Origin: JAJCZZ01 sp964569085
Lineage (GTDB): Bacteria > Gemmatimonadota > Gemmatimonadetes > Longimicrobiales > Gaopeijiaceae
DNA: 64,000 nucleotides
Reading direction: 5' to 3'
Assembly: GCA_964569085.1 (NCBI GenBank)
Contig: CAZMTA010000013.1
Location: 34,115-98,114 of the forward strand
Every line of letters begins with the position of its first letter. The stretch's first letter is position 1. Both the position numbers and the translations under genes were made by a program. Below are positions 33,246 to 42,458 of this stretch, piece after piece. The notes below the pieces were generated by a model. That model was not told where the DNA came from. It saw only the letters and a program-made list of their open reading frames with translations, and did no database searches.

Positions 33246-35276
33246 ATGGACACCCACACCCTCGTACGTCTGGCTACGGCGCTCTGGATCCTGGGCGCCC
33301 TCTCCGTCTTCGCCTGGCTCTGCTGGGACAAGCTCTCCTTCATCCGCCGCGGCGGACCCGAGGACCGCTTCGACCAACCCGGGCGCCGGCTGGCGATCTT
33401 CTTCAGCGAGGTGCTCTTCCAGTCCAAGGTGCGCGAGCGCCTGGCGGCCGGATGGGCCCACGCCCTGGTCTTCTGGGGCTTCCTGGCCTTCAGCATCTCC
33501 ACGGTGAACCTCCTGTGGAAGCTGGCCATGGGCGGGGACGGCTTCCTCCACGGGCCGGGGATGGTGATCCCCGTGGTGGTGGACGTCTTCGCGTACGCCA
33601 TCCTCCTGGGGATCGTGGTCCTGGCCATCCGGCGCTTCGTGGTCCGGCCCACGTACCTGACGTACAACTCCAACGAGTCCGCGGTGGTGCTGGCCACCAT
33701 CGGCGTCATCGCGCTGACCCACCTGGGCGAGCGGTACCTCGGAGGCATGACCTCCGAGTACTTCGGCTACGCCCACCTGGCCGTCGCGTTCGGGTTCCTG
33801 GCCTACGTGCCCACCTCGAAGCACTTCCACATCCTCGGCGCCCCCTTCAACGCGGTCCTCCAGCAGCTCGAGGACGAGCAGAAGATGGACGAGATGGACC
33901 TGGAGGCCGAGCTCGACTTCGAGGGGGGTGAGACGTACGGCTGGAACAAGGTGGCCGACCTCGCCTGGACGGATCGCCTCAACCTGCTGACGTGCATCGA
34001 GTGCGGGCGCTGTCAGGAGGCCTGCCCGGCCTACGCCACGGGCAAGCTCCTGAACCCCCGGGACTTCATCGTGGACCTGAAGTACCACGCCAAGGGAGAC
34101 ACGCCGCCCGGGAAGCAGGCGGCCATCGCACGGGAGTCCTTCGAAGCCTCCGGCGAGAGCCTGGAGGGCGTGCCCGTCGAGCAGCAGCCCCTGGTCGACC
34201 ACGTCATCGCCAGCCAGACGCTCTGGGAGTGCACGACCTGCATGGCGTGCGTGGAGGCGTGCCCGGTGGACATCGACCACCTCTCCATGCTCCTCAACTT
34301 CCGGCGCCACCAGGTGCTGGACATGGGGGACATCGAGCCCGAGTACCAGAAGGTCTTCCAGAACATGGAGCGCGCCGGCGACCCCTGGGGGTACGGCGAG
34401 CATCGGAAGACCGAGACCATGGAGACGCTGGGCGACAAGGCGCGCATCATCGAGCCCGGCGAGAAGTTCGAGGTCCTCTTCTGGGTGGGGTGCTGGGGCC
34501 TGTACGACGACCGCTCCATCGAGACGACCAAGGCCACGCTCAAGGTCCTGAACCACTTCGGCGTGGACTACCGGATCCTGGGCGACACCGAGGTCTGCTG
34601 CGGCGAGAACTACCGCCGCATGGGCAACGAGCTCCAGTTCCAGATGAACGGCCAGATGAACATGGAGCTCTTCGGCCAGGTGAGCTTCGAGCGGCTGGTG
34701 GTGACCAACCCCCACTGCCACCAGGTCTTCGGGAAGGACTACAAGGACTTCCTCCCCGAGGGCGTGGAGTCCATGCCCTTCCAGGTCGTGAGCGTGGAGG
34801 AGGAGGTCAACCGCCTCGTCCGCTACCACGGGCTGCCCGGGGTGAAGGACCAGGGCAAGGTCGCCTACCACGATTCCTGCTTCTACGGCCGCTACAACGG
34901 CATCTACGAGGAGCAGCGCGCCCTGGTGCAGATGGGCGGCGGCGACCTGGTCGAGCTGGAGCGCAACCGGGAGAACTCCTTCTGCTGCGGCGCCGGGGGC
35001 GGGAACTTCTGGCGCGAGGAGGCCGAGCCCCGGGTGAGCTGGAACCGGGCCACCGAGGTCCTGGAGAGCGGCGCGCCGACGCTGGCCGTCTCCTGCCCCT
35101 TCTGCATGGCCATGCTGGAGGACGGGCTGAAGGCCCAGGACGGGTACGACCCGGAGAACCCGGTGAAGGTGCGCCACGTGGTGGAGCTGGTGGCCGACGC
35201 CATCCCCGACGAGGAGCCGGCCGCGGTGGGCGCGGGCGAGGACGGGGAAGAGCCGGAGAGCGCTCCGACGGCCTGA
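33246..35276 (+). CDS. Membrane-bound Fe-S oxidoreductase (HdrD/EMO-like)
   Basis: A 676-residue protein joining a membrane anchor to a quinone-type Fe-S reductase. About six helices in residues 1-185 resemble a heme b-binding NarI-like domain. Two [4Fe-4S] motifs follow, CIECGRCQEACP and CTTCMACVEACP (about 250-345). Two CCG domains come next, with VCCGENYRRMGN and FCCGAGGGNFW. The C-terminus is acidic. Proteins of this build take electrons from ETF or acyl-CoA oxidation into the quinone pool; no etfAB genes are in the window. It converges on the Rid gene with a shared terminator. Confidence 0.9.
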   Translation: MDTHTLVRLATALWILGALSVFAWLCWDKLSFIRRGGPEDRFDQPGRRLAIFFSEVLFQSKVRERLAAGWAHALVFWGFLAFSISTVNLLWKLAMGGDGFLHGPGMVIPVVVDVFAYAILLGIVVLAIRRFVVRPTYLTYNSNESAVVLATIGVIALTHLGERYLGGMTSEYFGYAHLAVAFGFLAYVPTSKHFHILGAPFNAVLQQLEDEQKMDEMDLEAELDFEGGETYGWNKVADLAWTDRLNLLTCIECGRCQEACPAYATGKLLNPRDFIVDLKYHAKGDTPPGKQAAIARESFEASGESLEGVPVEQQPLVDHVIASQTLWECTTCMACVEACPVDIDHLSMLLNFRRHQVLDMGDIEPEYQKVFQNMERAGDPWGYGEHRKTETMETLGDKARIIEPGEKFEVLFWVGCWGLYDDRSIETTKATLKVLNHFGVDYRILGDTEVCCGENYRRMGNELQFQMNGQMNMELFGQVSFERLVVTNPHCHQVFGKDYKDFLPEGVESMPFQVVSVEEEVNRLVRYHGLPGVKDQGKVAYHDSCFYGRYNGIYEEQRALVQMGGGDLVELERNRENSFCCGAGGGNFWREEAEPRVSWNRATEVLESGAPTLAVSCPFCMAMLEDGLKAQDGYDPENPVKVRHVVELVADAIPDEEPAAVGAGEDGEEPESAPTA

Positions 35277-35294
35277 GGCCCGCCTCGGAGCGGA

Positions 35295-35321
35295 CCCCGC
35301 CGACCTACCGGGTCGGCGGGG
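35295..35321. terminator. Bidirectional hairpin between converging genes
   Basis: An 11-bp perfect stem (35295-35305 with 35311-35321) with a TACCG loop lies 18 nt past the oxidoreductase stop. It overlaps the last codon region of the convergent Rid gene. It lacks a T-run but is well placed to stop transcripts from both sides. Confidence 0.6.
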
Positions 35322-35709
35322 CCACCGCGATGGCGTCCGTCTCCACGAGCTGGCGCCGGTCGTGCAGCCGGGAGACCTCCACGCACGTGGAGGCCGGCCA
35401 GGGGTCGCGCCACACCTCGCGCCACACCTCCTCCACCCGGGGCCAGTGCTCCATGTCCCGGAGGTAGGTCCGGACCTGGACGACGTCGTCCAGGCTCGCG
35501 CCTCCGGCTTCCAGGATCCCCGCCATGCGGCGGAGGACCTGTCGGGTCTGGGCCTCCACGTCCCCCACCCCCACGATCCGCCCCTCCTCGTCCCGGGCGG
35601 TGATGCCCGACACGAAGAGCAGCCGCCCGTCCGCCGCGGCCTCGATCATCTGGCTGAACCCGGGGATGGGCACCCGGTACTCGGGGCTGTTCACGGCGCG
35701 TCGCGGCAT
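35305..35709 (-). CDS. Rid-family protein lacking the catalytic arginine
   Basis: A 134-residue YjgF/Rid-fold protein with LFVSGITARDEEGRIVGVGD, EAQTRQVLRRMAGILEAGGASLDDVVQVRTYL and VEEVWREVW. The imine deaminase arginine of RidA, normally in PARTxV, is replaced (PASTCVEV), while the glutamate in LVETDAIAV remains. Such members usually lack enamine/imine deaminase activity. It is last of a minus-strand set with a SnoaL-like lipoprotein, NUDIX hydrolase and GGT, 56 nt after the SnoaL gene. Confidence 0.88.
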   Translation of the reverse strand: MPRRAVNSPEYRVPIPGFSQMIEAAADGRLLFVSGITARDEEGRIVGVGDVEAQTRQVLRRMAGILEAGGASLDDVVQVRTYLRDMEHWPRVEEVWREVWRDPWPASTCVEVSRLHDRRQLVETDAIAVAPPTR

Positions 35710-35765
35710 GGGCGCTCCTGCGGGGATTGGGATGGGGGATGCGGGATGGGAAGCGCGAGGGCCCG

Positions 35766-36314
35766 TCAGCCCCCCTCCAGCTCCAGGACCTCGCCCCCGG
35801 GCAGCTCCACGCGCCCGCCGAGCTGGAGCATGAGGGGGAGCGTGTCCAGATAGTCGGCCCCCCGCGCCACCAGCCCGTCCTCGACCTCCAGGATCGTCAC
35901 CCCGTTCACCAGGACCTCCCGGTCGGTGACCGCCTCGACCCGCCCGGCCATGGGCGCGGTCTGGGTGCCGTAGAGGACCCACTCCACGGTCGCGCCCGAC
36001 GGCGAGCTGTGCACCGCGGTGACGTTGATCACCAGGTCCGAGGCCCAGGCGTGGACCTCCGACTTGTACGCCGCGATCTCCTCGACGCCGCGGTACGTCA
36101 CCCCGTTGGGAAAGTCGTCCCAGACCGCGTCGGGCCAGAGCTCGCGGGACAGCGCCTCCATGTCCCGGGCCTCCCAGGCGGCCATGACCGTGCGGGCCAG
36201 GAGCTCGTGCTCGGCCAGGACGGCGTCGGGGGTCGACGGGCCGCAGGCCGCGGCCGCCAGCGCCGTCAGCGCCAGGGCCGCCCCGGTGCGGGCGGAGGCG
36301 GCGGGTCGGGGCAC
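35766..36314 (-). CDS. SnoaL/NTF2-like lipoprotein
   Basis: A 182-residue exported protein from a GTG start. The signal ends in LAAAAC (lipobox). The rest has a SnoaL-like cone fold pattern: LLARTVMAAWEARDMEALSRELWPDAVWDD, GVTYRGVEEIAAYKSEVHAWASDL, EWVLYGTQTAPM and VTILEVEDGLVARGADY. These folds serve as small-molecule pockets, catalytic or binding. Starts 7 nt after the NUDIX stop, so it is in the same operon. Specific function unknown. Confidence 0.82.
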   Translation of the reverse strand: MPRPAASARTGAALALTALAAAACGPSTPDAVLAEHELLARTVMAAWEARDMEALSRELWPDAVWDDFPNGVTYRGVEEIAAYKSEVHAWASDLVINVTAVHSSPSGATVEWVLYGTQTAPMAGRVEAVTDREVLVNGVTILEVEDGLVARGADYLDTLPLMLQLGGRVELPGGEVLELEGG

Positions 36315-36320
36315 GAGGCC

Positions 36321-37178
36321 TTACGGCTCCTCGTCCAGCTCCATGCCCACCCCGGTGGGGGTGGTGACCAGCCGCGGGAGGATGGTGGGGACAGCCCGGG
36401 CCCGCAGCGCCTGGAGGGTGTCGGCGGCGTCGCCGTAGCGCGCCAGCCGCTGGAGCGTCTTGATGGTAGGGAAGACCATGGGGAGCCGGCCCTCCTCGTT
36501 GCGCGCCAGCGCGGCCTCCGGGGTGATCCAGAGGGCGTCGGTCATCTCCCGGGGGTCGACGATGGCCTCGGACCCCGGCGGGACCACCGCCGCGAAGAAG
36601 CGGGTGTCGTAGCGCCTCGGCTCCACCACGGGCGTGATCCAGTGCGCCAGGTACTCCACGGCGCTCCCCTCCACCCGGCACCCCATGCGCTTCAGCGCCT
36701 CGCCGAAGTCGATGCGGTCCTCCATGAGGTCGTCGCGGACGGCGTCGACGTCCGCGCTCTCGGCGGCGGTGGGCGGGTGGTTCCCGTCGGGGTCGTGGCC
36801 CACCAGGATCCCCGTCTCCTCGAAGGCCTCCCGCAGCGCGGCCATGTAGTAGGCGATGGCCGGCGGGTCGTCCCCGTCGTGGCCGAGCCGCTCCGCGGCG
36901 GCCTCGGGGGTGAGGCCGTCCAGCCGCTCCAGCACCGAGTCCTCGCCGTCGGCTGCGTCCACGCGGCCGCCGGGGAAGACGTAGGCGCCGGGCACGAAGC
37001 CCGACTTCCGGTTCCGCCGGAGCATGAGGACCTCGCAGCCGGTCCCGCCGTCGCGCAGCAGCACGATGGTGGACGCGGGGCGGGGCCGGGCCGGCTCCTC
37101 CGGCGGGTTCTCCAGCGTCTCGGCGAACTTCGGCGGCAGGTTCTCGAAGGGGATGACGGAGTCGGGTCGGTCGCTCAT
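36321..37178 (-). CDS. NUDIX hydrolase (NUDT19-like)
   Basis: A 285-residue hydrolase. The domain begins ASTIVLLRDGG, LRRNRKSGFVPGAYVFPGGRVD. Its Nudix box is interrupted as in NUDT7/19-like members: the glutamates are in AALREAFEETGILVG, well after the GG motif, because about 40 residues separate them. The C-terminal half has HWITPVVEPRRYDTRFF. Family members split nucleotide or CoA-type diphosphates. The ATG overlaps the GGT stop (ATGA), so it is coupled to GGT. Confidence 0.88.
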   Translation of the reverse strand: MSDRPDSVIPFENLPPKFAETLENPPEEPARPRPASTIVLLRDGGTGCEVLMLRRNRKSGFVPGAYVFPGGRVDAADGEDSVLERLDGLTPEAAAERLGHDGDDPPAIAYYMAALREAFEETGILVGHDPDGNHPPTAAESADVDAVRDDLMEDRIDFGEALKRMGCRVEGSAVEYLAHWITPVVEPRRYDTRFFAAVVPPGSEAIVDPREMTDALWITPEAALARNEEGRLPMVFPTIKTLQRLARYGDAADTLQALRARAVPTILPRLVTTPTGVGMELDEEP

Positions 37179-38830
37179 CGGCCCGCCGCCATGCCGTCCT
37201 TGCGGGGATCCGAGGCGGCCGCCCAGCCACGGGGCAGTCGCAGGATGGCCTGCCCTCCGCCGAAGGCCACGCCCACGTGGTGCCGGAGGGAGTGGCCCAT
37301 GGCCTCGAGCTTCCGGGCCACCTCGTCGCTCACGCCCTCCACCGCCACCGAGGTGCCGGAGAAGTGGCGGAAGCGCGCCGCGTCGATGGCCTCCTGGGGA
37401 TCCATGCCGTACTCCACCATGTTGAGCAGCACCTGCACGTGGCCCTGGGGCTGCATGCTCCCGCCCATGACCCCGTAGCTCAGCCAGGGCTCCCCGTCCC
37501 GGGTCACGAAGGCGGGGATGATGGTGTGGAAGGGCTTCTTGTTCGGGGCCAGGGTGTTGGGGTGGCCCTCCTCCAGGACGAAGCCGGCGCCCCGGTTCTG
37601 GAGCATGATCCCCGTGCCCGGCACCACCACGCCGGAGCCGAAGTAGCCGTAGATGGAGTTGATGAAGGAGATCATGTTGCCCTCCTCGTCGGCCACCGTG
37701 AGGTAGACCGTCTCGGAGTCGGTGTAGAGCTCGCCGGGATCGGGGCGGTCGGCGGCGCGCTCCGGGTCGATGAGCGCGGCGCGGGAGGCCAGGTAGTCCG
37801 GATCCAGGAGCGCCTCGGGGGAGACGTCCATGTGGTCCGGGTCCGCCACGTACCGGTCCAGGTCGGCGTGGGCCAGCTTCTTGGCCTCGATGAGCGTGTG
37901 GAGGTACTCCGCCGAGTTGTGGGCCATGCGGGAGAAGTCGAAGCCCTCCAGCATCTTGAGCATCTGGAGCGCCGCGATGCCCTGGCCCGCCGGCGGCAGC
38001 TCGTGGAGCGTGTAGCCCTTGTAGTCCACCGAGAGGGGCTCGACCCAGCGCACCTCCATCCCCCGGAGGTCGTCCAGGGTGAGCCAGCCGCCCAGCTCCC
38101 GGAGACCGTCCACGACCTCGCGGCCGAGCTCGCCGCCGTAGAAGGCCTCGGGGCCCTCCTCGGCCACCCGCCGGAAGCTCCGGGCCAGGTCCGGGTTCCG
38201 GAACCAGTCGCCGGCCTCCGGGGCGCGCTCCCCGTCCAGGAGGAAGGTGGCCCGGGCGCCCTCGTTCCGCTTCAGCTTCTCCACCTGGCCCGCCCAGTCC
38301 TGGGCGATGATGGGCGTGACCGGGAAGCCCTCCTCGGCGATGCGGATGGCCGGGGCCAGGACCTCGGCCAGCGTCATCGTGCCGTGGTTCTCCACCAGCG
38401 CGCTCCACCCGGCCAGGGCGCCGGGGACGGTCACGGCGCGGGGGCCGGTGCCCGGCGCGTCGTCCTCGCCCTCGGCCAGGAGGCCCGCCACGTCCACCAG
38501 GGAGCCCGAGCGGCCCGAGGCGTCCATGCCCACGAGCCGTCCCTCCTCGGCGGACCAGAGGATGGCGAACATGTCGCCACCCATCCCGGTCATGTGGGGC
38601 TCGGTGACGTTGAGGACGGCGGCGGCGGCCACGGCCGCGTCCACCGCGTTCCCCCCGGCTTCCATGATCTGGAGCGCCGCCGTCGTGGCCAGGGGCTGGC
38701 TCGTGGCGGCCACGCCCCGGGGGGCGTAGACCGTGGAGCGGCCGCTGGTGGTGGCGGGGCTGGGAACCTGGGCCATCAGCGGCTGGGCGGCGCCCAGGAC
38801 GGCCAGGAGCAGGAAGGCGAAGCGGGGCAT
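37175..38830 (-). CDS. ggt: Gamma-glutamyltransferase (GGT), exported
   Basis: A 551-residue N-terminal nucleophile hydrolase that splits gamma-glutamyl bonds such as in glutathione. It has a signal peptide (about 1-21), substrate-binding QIMEAGGNAVDAAVAAAAVLNVTEPHMTGMGGD, and autocleavage region with the catalytic Thr in SETVYLTVADEEGNM. SYGVMGGSMQPQGHVQVLLN and FGGGQAILRLP follow near the end. Full length. It is first in the GGT-NUDIX-SnoaL-Rid operon, which would fit salvage of exported peptides or thiols (inference). Confidence 0.94.
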   Translation of the reverse strand: MPRFAFLLLAVLGAAQPLMAQVPSPATTSGRSTVYAPRGVAATSQPLATTAALQIMEAGGNAVDAAVAAAAVLNVTEPHMTGMGGDMFAILWSAEEGRLVGMDASGRSGSLVDVAGLLAEGEDDAPGTGPRAVTVPGALAGWSALVENHGTMTLAEVLAPAIRIAEEGFPVTPIIAQDWAGQVEKLKRNEGARATFLLDGERAPEAGDWFRNPDLARSFRRVAEEGPEAFYGGELGREVVDGLRELGGWLTLDDLRGMEVRWVEPLSVDYKGYTLHELPPAGQGIAALQMLKMLEGFDFSRMAHNSAEYLHTLIEAKKLAHADLDRYVADPDHMDVSPEALLDPDYLASRAALIDPERAADRPDPGELYTDSETVYLTVADEEGNMISFINSIYGYFGSGVVVPGTGIMLQNRGAGFVLEEGHPNTLAPNKKPFHTIIPAFVTRDGEPWLSYGVMGGSMQPQGHVQVLLNMVEYGMDPQEAIDAARFRHFSGTSVAVEGVSDEVARKLEAMGHSLRHHVGVAFGGGQAILRLPRGWAAASDPRKDGMAAGR

Positions 38831-38867
38831 GCGGGGTCCTCCGGATGGAGTGGGAGGGGGCAGGGGG

Positions 38868-39491
38868 TCACGCGGGGCCGTCCAGGACGTGGACGGTACC
38901 GCTGAAGTGGTCTGCGATGCGCTCGGCGTCGGCGCGGGTGCCGTGGGGGTCGCCCCAGTGGATGGGGACGACCACGGACGCGCCGCACGCCTCGCCGGCG
39001 CGGGCGGCGTCTTCGGGGCCCATGGTGTAGTGGCCGCCGCAGGGCAGGAAGGCCACGTCGCAGCGGATGCCGAACATGGACGGGAGGAAGTCCGTGTCCC
39101 CGGCGTGGTAGTAGGTCACGCCTTCCAGGGTGAAGACGTACCCCAACCAGCCCTGCTCGGGGAGGTGGAAGCGCTTGTCCAGGTTGTGCGCCGGAACGGC
39201 CAGCACGTCGAAGCCCTCGAGCTGGAGCATGTCGCCGGGACGCATGAAGTGGTCCCCGTCCTCCATGAGCTTCTTCATGCTGGCCGGCGCGATCACGACG
39301 GTGCCCGGGCCCCGGAGCCGCTCGATGTCCTCTTCGCTGAAGTTGTCGAAGTGGGGGTGGGTCAGGAGGATGAAGTCGGCGCGGGATCCCTCCGAGGCGC
39401 CGACCGGATCCACGTGCACCTCGAGCCCGGCCCGTCGGATCCGGATCGACGAGCCTCGGAACCAGGTGATGCCTTCGACCAGTGGGTCCAT
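38868..39491 (-). CDS. Metallo-beta-lactamase-fold hydrolase
   Basis: A 207-residue MBL-fold enzyme of the UlaG-like type. The metal motif reads THPHFDNFS, keeping H-x-H-x-D but with Asn where the usual final His stands. YHAGDTDF supplies the later Asp, and VVPIHWGDP the C-terminal His. No signal peptide. The ATG at 39491 fits the domain start LVEGITWFRGSSIRIRR. It lies 37 nt upstream of the ggt start on the same strand and may be in the same transcript. Substrate unknown. Confidence 0.88.
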   Translation of the reverse strand: MDPLVEGITWFRGSSIRIRRAGLEVHVDPVGASEGSRADFILLTHPHFDNFSEEDIERLRGPGTVVIAPASMKKLMEDGDHFMRPGDMLQLEGFDVLAVPAHNLDKRFHLPEQGWLGYVFTLEGVTYYHAGDTDFLPSMFGIRCDVAFLPCGGHYTMGPEDAARAGEACGASVVVPIHWGDPHGTRADAERIADHFSGTVHVLDGPA

Positions 39492-39824
39492 GGTCCGGGC
39501 CGGGTGGAGGAGGAAGAGGGGGAACGGGGAAGATGGCCGCTCCCTCTCCCCCGGACAACGCAGGGAGCCGGGATGTTCAGACGGTCGAGGGTCCGGGCGA
39601 GCGTCGCCTGACGTCCTGGCGTGCGGACGGGGCACGGGACCGCCAGATTGGCAGGGATGCCTGCGGATGGGGCATGAAAACCGGCGCGCCCGGGCTGGCA
39701 GGGTTCGTGCATTGACACTCCATCCGCTCCCGTGCCGCGTCGACCATGGCGCCGCGCGGGGGCGCTCCGACGCGAGCGCGAGGTCCCGGGAGCCCCGGGG
39801 CATACGACCCTGAGAGAGGAAGAC
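39492..39824. other. 333-bp divergent intergenic region upstream of lon
   Basis: No ORF with a plausible protein. A TTGACA (39712-39717) could be a -35 for lon, but no matching -10 is seen 16-18 nt later. I found no CIRCE or HAIR heat-shock operator. The last part holds the AGAGGA ribosome site of lon. Confidence 0.5.
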
Positions 39825-42434
39825 ATGGCCGATCGATTCACCCTGCCGGTGCTGCCCCTCCGCGACACGGTGGTCTACCCGGGCGTGGCGGTGCCCATCA
39901 GCGCCGGCCGCCCCGGGACCGTGGAGGCCGTCCAGGAGGCGCTGGACGGGGACCGCCGCCTGTACGCGGTGGCCCAGCGGGAGAACGTGGACGAGCCCAG
40001 CCCCGAGATCCTGTACAACGTCGGGACGGTGGTCCGCATCATCCAGACGCACCGCGTCCGCGGCGGGCTCCAGCTCCTGGTCCAGGGGGAAGGCCGCGCC
40101 CACGCGCTGCGCTACGAGCACGACGGCGAGCAGATGCTCCGCGCCGTGCTCATGGAGATGCAGCGCATCGAGCCGCAGAACGAGGCGGACCCGGCCTTCC
40201 AGGCGCTCGACAACGAGCTCCGGGACCGGGCGGCCGAGCTGGGCACCCGGCGTGGCGTGCCCGCCGAGGCGCTGAACCAGCTCATCCAGGGCGTGGACGA
40301 GCCCGGGGCCTTCGCGGACCTGGTGGCCTTCTACCTCGAGCTCCCCACCGGAGACAAGCAGAAGCTCCTGGAGTCGCTGGACGACGAGGAGCGGATGCGG
40401 GCCGCCCTGGTGGCGGTGGAGCGGGAGCTCGCCCGCATCGACGCCCAGGAGGACATCCAGGCCAAGGTGCAGACCGAGCTGGGCGAGCGGCAGCGGGAGA
40501 TGCTCCTCCGCGAGCAGCTCAAGGCCATCCAGAAGGAGCTCGGCGAGGAGGAGGAGCGGGACGACGTCGAGGAGCTCCGGGAGCGCCTCGAGGAGCTCGA
40601 GCTCGACGAGGAGCAGCGCAACGAGGTGGACCGGGAGCTCCGGCGCCTGGAGCGCACCAGCCCCCAGTCCGCCGAGTACCAGGTCATCCGCACCTACCTG
40701 GAGTGGATCACCGAGCTGCCGTGGAACAAGCGCACCGAGGACAAGATCGACCTCGCGCGGGCCGAGGAGATCCTGGAGGAGGACCACCACGGCCTGGAGG
40801 ACGTGAAGGACCGGATCCTCGAGTTCCTGGCGGTGCGCAAGCTCCAGCTCGAGCGCGCCGAGGAGGGCGTGGACGAGGCCTCCGTCGTGGGGAGCGGCAC
40901 CGACGGTGGGGACGTGATCCCCACGGCGTCGGACGCGGACGAGGACGAGGACGACGAGTCCGAGGCGCCCTCCGACGGGGGCGAGGCGGAGCCGGAGGCC
41001 GAGCAGGCGGAGCCCGACGCGGACGCCGACGCGGACGACGCCGACGAGGGCGAGGACGACCGCGGCGACATCAGCGCCGACGACATCCACCAGTCGGGCC
41101 GCGGGCCCATCCTGCTCTTCGTGGGCCCCCCGGGCGTGGGGAAGACGTCCATCGCCCAGAGCATCGCCCGGTCCCTGGGGCGGAAGTACGTCCGGGTCTC
41201 CCTGGGCGGCGCCCGTGACGAGGCCGACATCCGGGGTCACCGGCGCACCTACGTCGGTGCCATGCCCGGCCGCATCGTGCAGGGCCTCCGCCAGGCGGGA
41301 AGCCGGAACCCGGTCTTCCTGCTGGACGAGGTGGACAAGCTCGGGGTGTCCTTCCAGGGCGATCCCAGCTCGGCCCTCCTCGAGGTCCTCGACCCGGCCC
41401 AGAACGCCACCTTCGTGGACCACTACCTGGGCATCCCCTTCGACCTCTCCGAGGTGCTCTTCATCGCCACGGCGAACTACCTCGACCGCATTCCCGGTCC
41501 GCTCCTGGACCGGATGGAGCGGGTGGAGTTCGTGGGCTACACGGAGCAGGAGAAGGTGCAGATCGCCAAGGAGTACCTCCTGCCCCGACAGCGGAAGCAG
41601 ACCTCGCTGACCGAGGACGAGCTCCAGATGACCGACGAGGCCATCTGCTCCATCGTGCAGAAGTACACCCGCGAGGCCGGGGTGCGGCAGCTCGAGCGGG
41701 AGGTCGGCAAGTTCGCCCGGAAGGTGGCGCGGAAGATCGCCGCCGGGGCGATCGAGAGCATGAACGCCACCGCCGAGGACGTGCGGGAGCTCCTGGGACG
41801 CCCCCGGGTGCACCCGGAGCACATGGCCGAGGAGGACACCGTCGGCGTCGCCACGGGCATGTTCTACACGCCCATGGGCGGCGACATCATGTTCGTCGAG
41901 GCCAGCGTCTTCCCGGGCAAGGACGGGTTCGTCCTGACCGGCCAGCTCGGCGACGTCATGAAGGAGTCGGGACGGGCCGCCCTCTCCTACGCCAAGGCCA
42001 ACTGGGACGAGCTGGGCATCCCCGAGGAGCGGCTCAAGGACAAGGAGGTCCACATCCACGTCCCGGCGGGAGCCATCCCCAAGGACGGCCCGTCCGCGGG
42101 CATCACCATGGCCACGGCGCTGACCTCCACCCTGTCGGGTCGGAAGATCCGCCGCGACGTGGCCATGACCGGCGAGCTCACGCTCACCGGTCGCGTCCTC
42201 CCCATCGGCGGCGTGAAGGAAAAGGTGCTGGGCGCGGTGCGGGCCGGGATCCGCGAGATCATCCTGCCCAAGGACAACGAGGCCCACATCGAGGACATCC
42301 CGGAGCAGGTGCGGGAGACCCTGACCTTCCACTTCGTGGAGACGCTGGACGAGGTCATGGAGATCGCCCTGCGGCCGGAGCCCAAGCGCGTGGCCCGGAA
42401 GAAGACGGCCGGGAGCGCCGCGAAGGCCGAGTAG
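39825..42434 (+). CDS. lon: ATP-dependent protease Lon with an acidic insertion
   Basis: An 869-residue Lon protease. The N-terminal substrate domain starts FTLPVLPLRDTVVYPG. A coiled-coil/helical region (about 190-335) ends in LEFLAVRKL. The AAA+ module has Walker A GPPGVGKTS (434-442), VFLLDEVDKLG (Walker B) and FIATANYLDRIP. The protease domain has the Ser-Lys dyad in KDGPSAGITMATAL and GGVKEKVLGAVRAG. Between the helical region and Walker A lie about 75 extra residues, almost all Asp/Glu/Ala/Ser; E. coli Lon has under 20 there. The ATG follows AGAGGA. Degrades damaged and regulatory proteins. Confidence 0.97.
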   Translation: MADRFTLPVLPLRDTVVYPGVAVPISAGRPGTVEAVQEALDGDRRLYAVAQRENVDEPSPEILYNVGTVVRIIQTHRVRGGLQLLVQGEGRAHALRYEHDGEQMLRAVLMEMQRIEPQNEADPAFQALDNELRDRAAELGTRRGVPAEALNQLIQGVDEPGAFADLVAFYLELPTGDKQKLLESLDDEERMRAALVAVERELARIDAQEDIQAKVQTELGERQREMLLREQLKAIQKELGEEEERDDVEELRERLEELELDEEQRNEVDRELRRLERTSPQSAEYQVIRTYLEWITELPWNKRTEDKIDLARAEEILEEDHHGLEDVKDRILEFLAVRKLQLERAEEGVDEASVVGSGTDGGDVIPTASDADEDEDDESEAPSDGGEAEPEAEQAEPDADADADDADEGEDDRGDISADDIHQSGRGPILLFVGPPGVGKTSIAQSIARSLGRKYVRVSLGGARDEADIRGHRRTYVGAMPGRIVQGLRQAGSRNPVFLLDEVDKLGVSFQGDPSSALLEVLDPAQNATFVDHYLGIPFDLSEVLFIATANYLDRIPGPLLDRMERVEFVGYTEQEKVQIAKEYLLPRQRKQTSLTEDELQMTDEAICSIVQKYTREAGVRQLEREVGKFARKVARKIAAGAIESMNATAEDVRELLGRPRVHPEHMAEEDTVGVATGMFYTPMGGDIMFVEASVFPGKDGFVLTGQLGDVMKESGRAALSYAKANWDELGIPEERLKDKEVHIHVPAGAIPKDGPSAGITMATALTSTLSGRKIRRDVAMTGELTLTGRVLPIGGVKEKVLGAVRAGIREIILPKDNEAHIEDIPEQVRETLTFHFVETLDEVMEIALRPEPKRVARKKTAGSAAKAE

Positions 42435-42458
42435 GAGGAGGCCCCCCGGGGGCCGACC

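Noticed and set aside
39712..39740. Heat-shock promoter for lon
   Set aside because: A TTGACA is present but no matching -10 or CIRCE/HAIR operator follows, so I list it only as a possible -35.
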